Of a stretch of DNA of 64,000 nt, positions 58,399 to 64,000 are shown in pieces. The position numbers and the translations under genes were made by a program. The notes beneath the pieces were generated by a model that searched no databases, was not told where the DNA came from, and worked only from the letters and a program-made list of their open reading frames with translations. Each line of letters begins with the position of its first letter. The first letter of the stretch is position 1. The DNA comes from Hoeflea_A sp963921345. GTDB lineage: Bacteria > Pseudomonadota > Alphaproteobacteria > Rhizobiales > Rhizobiaceae. The DNA lies in NCBI GenBank assembly GCA_963921345.3, contig CAWUFE020000002.1:806001-870000 (forward strand), written 5' to 3'.

Positions 58399-59168
58399 GC
58401 TTCGCGTCCTCCAAAATTCGGTTTGCGCTTTTCCGAAAACGCCGCAACGCCCTCGGTCTTGTCCGCCGATCCCGCCATCAGCGCACCGCCGAGCGCTTCG
58501 GTCATGGCGCCGCGGTCCTCGTCGAGCGAGGCGGACAGCAGGTACTTCGTCGTTTCAACGGCTGCCGGCGAACGCTCGCAGATTTCTGCCGCCATGGCGC
58601 CGGCTTCGGCCGCCGGATCGTCTGCAACTGCATTGGCGAAGCCGATCGAGAAGGCGCGTTCGGCCGACAGGCGCCGCCCGGTCAGCGCCATTTCCTTCAG
58701 CACCGCCGGCGGGACCTGCCGCGCCAGCCGCTGCGTGCCGGACCAGCCCGGCACGATGCCGACACCGGTTTCCGGCAGTGCGATCGTCGCATCGGGAGAA
58801 AGAATGCGCAGATCGCAGGCAGCGGCCAGTTCCAGCCCACCGCCGAAGGCATGGCCGGAGAGAACAGCGATGCTCGGCACGTGGAACCGGGCGATGCGGT
58901 CGAAGATGCGGTGGCCACGGCGGATCCAGTGGCGACCGAAGTCTCTGGGCGACAGCCGCGCCCAGTCGTGAATGTCGGCGCCGACGCAGAAGGCGCGGTT
59001 TCCGGCTGCGGTAATCAGAACGCAACGAATGTCCCCATGCCGATCGATGGTCGCGCAATGATCTTCCAGCGCATCGAGCATGGTTTCCGTCAGAGCGTTG
59101 AGCTTGGCCGGATTGTTCAGCCGCAATTCGGCGACGCCGTTGTCGATGGTCAGGTGCACCGTGCTCAT
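58395..59168 (-). CDS. Enoyl-CoA hydratase/isomerase family protein
   Basis: The 257-residue crotonase-fold protein has the oxyanion-hole segments FCVGADIHDW and HAFGGGLELAAACDLRI and the catalytic region ALPETGVGIVPGWSGTQRLAR; E at the ALPE position matches one catalytic glutamate of hydratases, while the first one is at the GGGLE site. It overlaps both neighbours by 4 bp (ATGA and GTGA), so the four upstream enzymes are tightly coupled. It should act on the CoA thioester made by the transferase. Confidence 0.92.
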   Translation of the reverse strand: MSTVHLTIDNGVAELRLNNPAKLNALTETMLDALEDHCATIDRHGDIRCVLITAAGNRAFCVGADIHDWARLSPRDFGRHWIRRGHRIFDRIARFHVPSIAVLSGHAFGGGLELAAACDLRILSPDATIALPETGVGIVPGWSGTQRLARQVPPAVLKEMALTGRRLSAERAFSIGFANAVADDPAAEAGAMAAEICERSPAAVETTKYLLSASLDEDRGAMTEALGGALMAGSADKTEGVAAFSEKRKPNFGGREA

Positions 59169-60739
59169 AGGATCAACCCCATCGGCCCTTCAGACAGCAG
59201 CGAGGCAGGCATCGGCGTTGCGTTCTCGGCCACCCTCACGCGGCCCTTGGAAGCCCTCCCGATGTCATCTTCCGGCACGATGCCCGGCATGATCTCGGTG
59301 GCGACCAGCCCATCATCATCGAGCCGCATGACGCAGCGTTCGGTCACATAGAGCACGTCCTGGCGAAGTTGCCGGGCCCGCCGGCCGGAGAACGTCACAT
59401 GCTCGACCGCATCGACCATCTTGGCGAAGCGGCCGGGTTCCCTGACGCGGATCGCATCGGCACCAAGTTCAAGCCCGGCACCAGCCTCGAAGAAACCGGA
59501 AAAAACGATCTTGCGGGCGTTGGCGGTGATATCGACGAAACCGCCGCAGCCGGCCGTCAGATACGGCTTCTTGCCGAGCTTCGAAACATTGACGTTGCCG
59601 TCGCGGTCGACCTCCAGGAACGACAGGAAGGAAACGTCGAAACCGCCGCCCTGGAAATAGGCGAACTGGCTGGGAGACGGCAGGATCGCATCGGCGTTGG
59701 AGGCGCAGCCGAAGGCGAAGCCGGTCAGCGGCATGCCTCCGACGGCGCCCTGCTCGATCGCCCAGGTGATCGATTGCGGATAGCCTTCTTCGAGCAGGAT
59801 GCGTGGCACGTTTGCCGAAATGCCGAAGCCGAGATTGGCCGACTGGCCTTCACGCAACTCCATGGCGGCGCGCCGGGCAATGACCTTCTCGATGCCGTGC
59901 TCGGTCAGATGGAAGCTCTCCCACGGGCGCATGATTTCGCCCGAGATCGCCGGATCGAAAACCGTCTCGGTCGTCTGTTTCTGCTCCGGATCGACGACGA
60001 TCAGATCGACCAGATGACCGGGCACGTGCACGTCATACGGCCGCAGCGATCCGGCCGCCGTGACGCGCTTGACCTGGGCGATGACCAGTCCGCGATGGTT
60101 GCGAACGGCGATCGCCTGATCGAGCGCACCGAGCGTTGCGCCTTCGTGTTCGAAGGTCAGATTGCCCTTTTCGTCCGCGGTGGTGCCGCGGATGATCGCC
60201 ACATCCGGCACGATGTTGGGAAAATGCAGCCAGGTATCGCCGGCCATCTCGTGCCGGTGGACGATCGGATGCGCCGCGGCGCTGGCATTCATGGCGCAGC
60301 CTTCGCGCTCGGGGTCGACAAAGGTGTCGAGCCCGACCTGCGTGAGCACGCCGGGCCGGCGGGCCGCGACATCGCGGTGCATGTCGAACAGGATGCCGGA
60401 AGGAACGTTATACGCTTCGACGCGGTCCTCGACGATCATCTTCCAGATGTCCGGCATCCGCATGCTCGAGGGGCCGCTTGGATAGGACCCGGCAATCACC
60501 CGGGACAGCAGGCCGTCGCGGGCGATGTGGTCCATGCCCTTGATACCGTACATGTCGCCGGCAGCGATCGGATGCAAAGTGGTCAGGTTGCGCGGATGTC
60601 CCTCGGCCTCGAAGCGTTCGCCGAGCGCCGCCAGCACCCGATCGGGACAGCCGAGCCCGGAAGAGGACGAAACGGTGACGACGGCGCCGTCGGCAATGCG
60701 GGCGACGGCTTCAGCCGCAGGGACGATCTTGCCGGACAT
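59165..60739 (-). CDS. Fused CoA-transferase (acetate/propionate/3-oxoacid CoA-transferase family)
   Basis: This 524-residue protein contains both alpha- and beta-type CoA-transferase halves in one chain, as in propionate CoA-transferases. The second half has the catalytic glutamate in TWAIEQGAVGGMP; GFGISANVPRIL and TAGCGGFVDITANARKIVF are other hallmarks. It would move CoA from acetyl- or succinyl-CoA onto a carboxylic acid. The chosen ATG at 60739 (MSGKIVPAAEAV) begins 1 nt after the stop of the Gfo/Idh gene. Confidence 0.92.
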   Translation of the reverse strand: MSGKIVPAAEAVARIADGAVVTVSSSSGLGCPDRVLAALGERFEAEGHPRNLTTLHPIAAGDMYGIKGMDHIARDGLLSRVIAGSYPSGPSSMRMPDIWKMIVEDRVEAYNVPSGILFDMHRDVAARRPGVLTQVGLDTFVDPEREGCAMNASAAAHPIVHRHEMAGDTWLHFPNIVPDVAIIRGTTADEKGNLTFEHEGATLGALDQAIAVRNHRGLVIAQVKRVTAAGSLRPYDVHVPGHLVDLIVVDPEQKQTTETVFDPAISGEIMRPWESFHLTEHGIEKVIARRAAMELREGQSANLGFGISANVPRILLEEGYPQSITWAIEQGAVGGMPLTGFAFGCASNADAILPSPSQFAYFQGGGFDVSFLSFLEVDRDGNVNVSKLGKKPYLTAGCGGFVDITANARKIVFSGFFEAGAGLELGADAIRVREPGRFAKMVDAVEHVTFSGRRARQLRQDVLYVTERCVMRLDDDGLVATEIMPGIVPEDDIGRASKGRVRVAENATPMPASLLSEGPMGLIL

Positions 60740-60740
60740 G

Positions 60741-61742
60741 TCAAATGCCTCCGTAGTCGACGGCAACGCGACCACCGCTCACGGCCGCCCTTTTGACCGC
60801 CTCGGCCACGGCAAGAGATTTCACGCCGTCGGTCCCGGTCGCGGCCGGCTGCCCCTTGCCGGCGATGGCATCGGCGAACCGCTTGACGGCCCGGACATAG
60901 AGATTGTGGTCGCTGAACGGCACTGCCTGCTCGCCGTTGGCATCGCGCACCAGCAGTTCGCCCACCGGTTTCTGAGTCATGATATTGCGGCCGACGATGG
61001 ATCCGTCCGTTCCGTGCACCTCGAAGCCGGTGCCGGCGTGACGGACGGTGAAGCCTTCGTGGGTCTCGACAAGAACGCCGGACGGCATCGACCAGACCGA
61101 CATCACGCTGTCCTCGACGCCCTGCCCCATGCTTTCGGACCGTTCGATCGCCACGACATCGGCCGGATCTTCGCCAAGGTGAAAGCGCACCGTGTCGGCG
61201 TCGTGGACGACGATGTCCGGAATGACCCCGCCGCCGGCCGCCGCGTCGTTGACCCGCCAGCCCTGCAGTTGCTCCGGCAGATAAACGGCGTGGAACACAC
61301 GCACCGCCTGGACGGCGCCGATGCGGCCGTCTTCGATCAGTTCCCTGATCTTCAGGTGCGAACCGGCATTGCGCAGATGGTGGTTGGTGGCAAAGACGAC
61401 ACCCGCCTTTTCGGCCGCACGAACCATCTCGATCGCGCCGGAGACCGACATGGCCAGCGGTTTTTCGCACAGCACATGTTTGCCGGCCGCGATCGCCGCC
61501 AGCGCCTGCCGCTGGTGCTTTTCATTGGTGGTCGAAATGTAGACGGCATCGATGCCCGGCTCCGACAGTAACGCATCGAGGTCGTCCGTCGAAGCGGCAA
61601 TGCCGTGAGCGGCTGCATAATCCCGACCGCGCTCGGAATCGCTGCTCATGACGGTTTGAATGTGATTGTCCGGCTGGGCGCGAATGGCATCGATCATGAA
61701 TTGCGACGCAATGGTGCTCGCACCAACCAACCCCCATCTCAT
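60741..61742 (-). CDS. Gfo/Idh/MocA-family oxidoreductase
   Basis: The 333-residue protein has an N-terminal Rossmann domain (MRWGLVGASTIASQF) with the E-K-P motif in HVLCEKPLAMS (catalytic lysine) and a C-terminal alpha/beta domain with GGGVIPDIVVHDADTVRF carrying the D-x-x-x-H pair. It oxidises sugars, inositols or their derivatives with NAD(P). GGGAGG lies upstream of the ATG at 61742. It is the first gene of the leftward operon, directly behind two LacI-type operators. Confidence 0.92.
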   Translation of the reverse strand: MRWGLVGASTIASQFMIDAIRAQPDNHIQTVMSSDSERGRDYAAAHGIAASTDDLDALLSEPGIDAVYISTTNEKHQRQALAAIAAGKHVLCEKPLAMSVSGAIEMVRAAEKAGVVFATNHHLRNAGSHLKIRELIEDGRIGAVQAVRVFHAVYLPEQLQGWRVNDAAAGGGVIPDIVVHDADTVRFHLGEDPADVVAIERSESMGQGVEDSVMSVWSMPSGVLVETHEGFTVRHAGTGFEVHGTDGSIVGRNIMTQKPVGELLVRDANGEQAVPFSDHNLYVRAVKRFADAIAGKGQPAATGTDGVKSLAVAEAVKRAAVSGGRVAVDYGGI

Positions 61743-61771
61743 CGCTGACGCCTCCCTGACGTTCTCTTGTT

Positions 61772-61826
61772 TGGAACGTTCCATTTAAGTAACTCAACAG
61801 TTAACTGGAACGTTCCAAATTGTCAA
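61772..61826 (-). promoter_or_regulatory. Promoter with twin LacI-type operators for the 11-gene operon
   Basis: The perfect palindrome TGGAACGTTCCA occurs at 61772-61783 and 61806-61817, centres 34 bp apart. A consensus -35 TTGACA is present on the minus strand at 61826-61821; the downstream copy then lies between -35 and the weak -10 (TAACTG, 61803-61798). The central CpG fits a LacI-family protein, presumably the one encoded at 49190-50197. Confidence 0.85.
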
Positions 61827-61860
61827 GGGGCTTTCCGGCGTGGCGAAACCCAGAGGCGGG

Positions 61861-62253
61861 TCAGTCTCGTCCGAGCGCGGTTTTGCGCTCCTGCAGGGCA
61901 TTGCGGATCAACACGATCAGCGACGGGTTTTCGCAGTCTTCCAGCGAACGGACCCTGATGTGCCGCATCTTCGATCCGGTTCCTTCTAGCAACCCGTCCG
62001 GATCGTCGATATCCGTTCCCTTGTAGAAGCCGAGATTGACCCAATTCGAATACGGCAGGATATAACAATAGCCTTCACTCATCTTCTTGGGCCCGACCCC
62101 GAACGTCGCAGCGCGATCTCCCAGCCTCACGACGACACAGGGATCCCGATCAACGGACAGGATCAGGTCGCGCAATCTTCGGGTGACGGGCCGAAGCGGC
62201 TCCGGCGTCATTGCAACGATGTCTTCGAAGGTACCGAATTTGTCGTCTGTCAT
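61861..62253 (-). CDS. DUF1801-domain protein
   Basis: The 130-residue protein matches the YdhG/DUF1801 family: TFEDIVAMTPEPLRPVTRRLRDLI, YCYILPYSNWVNLGFYKG and DPDGLLEGTGSKMRHIRV near the end. The fold is frataxin-like; the biochemical role is not established. It is 33 nt downstream of the WYL regulator on the same strand and probably cotranscribed, a combination often seen among small stress-type units. Confidence 0.83.
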   Translation of the reverse strand: MTDDKFGTFEDIVAMTPEPLRPVTRRLRDLILSVDRDPCVVVRLGDRAATFGVGPKKMSEGYCYILPYSNWVNLGFYKGTDIDDPDGLLEGTGSKMRHIRVRSLEDCENPSLIVLIRNALQERKTALGRD

Positions 62254-62286
62254 GCTCGCTTCCTCTGCCCGGGTGCGACGGGTCGG

Positions 62287-62973
62287 TCAATGATCCTGCG
62301 CTTGGCATCGCTCCATTTCCATGAAAGCGCGCAGTCCCGTCGCCTCGTCTTCATCGAACCGTTCGCCGGTTGTGGTGAGGTTCGCGATTCGGTCAAACCG
62401 GAAGGTGCGGAAATCCTGCCGAAGCTCGCACCAGGCCGAGAACATCCAGCCATCTGTCAGATTCCATATCACGAGGGGGCGTACGCGGCGCTCGGACGGA
62501 TTGCCGTCGCCATCCCGATAGTCGATCTGGACGATTTGCCGCTTACGGATCGACTCGCGCAGCAGACCCACATTCGGCGCCGCGCTGTTTCTTCCCTGGA
62601 GGCTGAAATAAGGGGCGTCGGCAAGCTTCCGCTCTTCCGGTTGAGGCATGCTTGCCTGGATCTTCGCCCGCGCTTCACGCGCCGCCGACGCCAGCACGGG
62701 ATCGCCGGTGCTTTCCACGAAGGACAGGCCGACGGCGAGTGCGTCGATCTGATCATGGGTAAACGTCACATTGGGCAGGTCGAAGCCGGGTCGCAGCAGA
62801 TAACCGACGCCGGCCTCACCCTCGATCGGGAGGCCGGACGCCTGCAGGTGGGCGATATCGCGATAGATCGTGCTGACGCTGACTTCAAAATGCTGAGCGA
62901 GATCGCCGGCCCGACTGACGCCGCGGGTCCGCATCTCGTTGACTAGCCTGAAAAGTCTTTCCGCACGTCGCAT
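62287..62973 (-). CDS. YafY-type transcriptional regulator with WYL domain
   Basis: The 228-residue regulator begins with a DeoR-like winged helix (RAERLFRLVNEMRTRGVSRAG, then VSVSTIYRDIAHLQASGLPIEGEAG) and ends in a WYL ligand-sensing domain (VQIDYRDGDGNPSERRVRPL; WMFSAWCELRQDFRTFRFDRI). WYL domains bind nucleotides or small ligands and control local genes. Here the WYL tripeptide itself reads W-C-E-L. Probably controls itself and the DUF1801 gene. Confidence 0.88.
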   Translation of the reverse strand: MRRAERLFRLVNEMRTRGVSRAGDLAQHFEVSVSTIYRDIAHLQASGLPIEGEAGVGYLLRPGFDLPNVTFTHDQIDALAVGLSFVESTGDPVLASAAREARAKIQASMPQPEERKLADAPYFSLQGRNSAAPNVGLLRESIRKRQIVQIDYRDGDGNPSERRVRPLVIWNLTDGWMFSAWCELRQDFRTFRFDRIANLTTTGERFDEDEATGLRAFMEMERCQAQDH

Positions 62974-63130
62974 CGGTTTCGCTGGCCGCCTGGATTTCGG
63001 GAGCGTTTGGGCACAACCGCTCAGAAACCCAGCCTATATCATGAGCACAGCGAAACTCGATGCCAATCATGCAGTCGGACCCTCAGGATCGTCCGTCGCG
63101 TTTGGAGCTGCCACGCTCCGGTTCTGCCAT

Positions 63131-63526
63131 TCAGTCGGCAGCCGTGGCTTCGATCTCGAACATCAGCCGCGGGATCGCAAGTCGGGTCACTCCGAGAAGG
63201 GTCATTGGAGGCGACACGTCGGCGGATCCAAAACGTGATCCGAGAACATCGAAGTTCTTCAGTGTTTCGTCGACGTCCGTAGAGTAGATGGTGAGCCGGA
63301 TGACATCGGCAAGCCCCATGTCCCCGGCGCTCAGAACGGCCTCCAGGTTGTCGAGCGCAAGCGCCATCTGGTTGCGCATGTTCGCCGGGTGCTGCGGATT
63401 GCCATCGGCGTCGACGGCGGTCTGGCCCGCACAGACCAGCTGCCGGTTCGTTTCAACCAGCAGCTCGGCTTGGTTGTAGCCGAAATTCAGCGACCACGAC
63501 CAGGGGTTAACGGCAGTTCTCTTCAT
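63131..63526 (-). CDS. RidA/YjgF-family protein
   Basis: The 131-residue protein has the Rid fold signature: VETNRQLVCAGQTAVDADGNPQHP, MRNQMALALDNLEAVLSAGDMGLADVIRLTIYSTDVDE and the terminal VTRLAIPRLMFEIEATA. The arginine typical of active imine deaminases near the end (ARLP in RidA) appears as LAIPRL, so deaminase activity is uncertain. The ATG at 63526 gives a normal start. It is a lone gene in a loosely packed stretch. Confidence 0.83.
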   Translation of the reverse strand: MKRTAVNPWSWSLNFGYNQAELLVETNRQLVCAGQTAVDADGNPQHPANMRNQMALALDNLEAVLSAGDMGLADVIRLTIYSTDVDETLKNFDVLGSRFGSADVSPPMTLLGVTRLAIPRLMFEIEATAAD

Positions 63527-63645
63527 AGGGTGTGCATCCTCATCACGGTTTCGGAGGTCCCCTGTGAAGCACAGGCCTCCTATCACCGTGGTGACAAGAG
63601 TGTCTCGAGGCCCGCGGAGAGCGGCCTCGGGTCGCGGAACGGTCG

Positions 63646-64000
63646 TCAATCTCTCCGAGCGTCGCCAGTCGTCTCGAACTGGCGGCGGAACCAGTCGACC
63701 AAGCGCTCCAGGGCCGCCTCCTGACGAAAGCGCTCGCGGTACTGCAGATAATAGGCCACCGGCCTGTTGCGCACCGCCGGGCCGATCCGCACGAGCGATC
63801 CGGCTTCGATCATCCGGTCGACCAGCTGACGCCAACCGAGCGCCACTCCTGCCCGTCCTCGGCAGCGCGGGTCAGAAACGGATAGGCGTCGAAAACCCGC
63901 TGCCGACTGTCGGTCGGCAGGTCGTGGCCGAAACGCGCAAACCACTGCGGCCAGGTGAGAAACCCCGAAGCGCCGACGTCGAACTGCAGCAAATCCGCTG
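63646..64000 (-). pseudogene. LysR-family regulator C-terminal part, frameshifted and cut by the window edge
   Basis: Read leftward from the right edge, the first frame gives DVGASGFLTWPQWFARFGHDL and VFDAYPFLTRAAEDG, then stops at 63810. A second frame carries on with GVALGWRQLVDRMIEAGSLVRIG and PVAYYLQYRERFRQEAALERL to 63646. Together these are the C-terminal half of a GcvA-type LysR protein. Adding one G at the GGG run (63852-63854) restores a single frame (AAEDGAGVALGW). The N-terminal part is outside the window. Confidence 0.8.

Noticed and set aside
55486..58971. A plus-strand open frame of more than 1100 codons
   Set aside because: It is antisense to a receptor gene and an aldehyde dehydrogenase that both show full family motifs and good ribosome-binding sites; its own translation is Arg/His/Gly-rich without recognisable domains, a typical high-GC shadow.
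1..64000. CRISPR arrays, insertion sequences, integrases, tRNA or rRNA genes
   Set aside because: I saw no regularly spaced repeats, transposase or integrase motifs, terminal inverted repeats or tRNA-like cloverleaf sequences while reading both strands; small RNAs cannot be excluded by eye.

Overview
The window is GC-rich, densely coded and arranged like chromosomal accessory DNA of an alphaproteobacterium, most likely a Hyphomicrobiales (rhizobia-like) organism. This rests on the string of sugar-type ABC transporters with local LacI, GntR and LysR regulators, the GcvA-type LysR proteins, a D-erythronate dehydrogenase and a fused TAXI-TRAP permease; the genus cannot be read from the sequence. 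No tRNA, rRNA, insertion sequence, phage gene or CRISPR array is visible. Almost everything is uptake plus catabolism of small oxidised carbon compounds.

Layout. (A) 1-5017: two short-chain dehydrogenases diverge from a three-gene FrcBCA/Rbs-like ABC transporter followed by a GntR regulator; two matching 17-bp operators lie in the divergent promoter region. (B) 5014-17336: a dehydrogenase/monooxygenase pair diverges from a second sugar ABC transporter, then a winged-helix regulator fused to an ABC-type substrate-binding domain, an M24-peptidase-fold protein, 2-oxoacid dehydrogenase E1 alpha and beta, and an E2-like protein without the usual catalytic motif. A recurring TCCAATCTGG-centred site ties this cluster together. 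(C) 17551-21175: a fatty acid desaturase broken by an amber stop, a GMC oxidoreductase and denD. (D) 21318-24546: a TlpA-like thioredoxin and a chemoreceptor with a strong terminator. (E) 24611-31855: a LysR regulator divergent from a peptide-type ABC operon whose binding protein appears circularly permuted, then a gamma-glutamylcyclotransferase-like gene. (F) 31878-33758: a membrane adenylate cyclase and a VOC protein. (G) 33803-41756: an eight-gene LacI-controlled operon (CUT1 transporter, LacI, NTF2-like, bicupin, RraA-like) behind two perfect operators. (H) 41788-48082: a sulfatase/phosphonate-monoester-hydrolase-like enzyme with a TAXI-TRAP transporter, divergent from a LysR gene. (I) 48182-49054: a membrane protein. 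(J) 49190-61826: a probable eleven-gene operon (Gfo/Idh, CoA-transferase, enoyl-CoA hydratase, aldehyde dehydrogenase, glucose-type ABC transporter, SDR, GMC, LacI) behind two perfect LacI-type operators. (K) 61861-64000: WYL regulator, DUF1801, RidA-like protein and a frameshifted LysR fragment.

How the parts work together. Each block pairs an importer with dehydrogenases and a regulator, so the region reads as a stack of separately induced catabolic modules. Block J combines alcohol and aldehyde oxidation with CoA-thioester formation and hydration, which suggests an uncharacterised route for a sugar-like or glycosidic substrate. The most unusual items are the regulator/solute-binding-domain fusion with its repeated operator, the permuted peptide-binding protein, and the E2-like and M24-like proteins that have lost canonical catalytic residues. 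Four genes carry single-nucleotide lesions (two amber codons, two frameshifts in G runs); whether these are real pseudogenes or sequence errors cannot be decided from this window.
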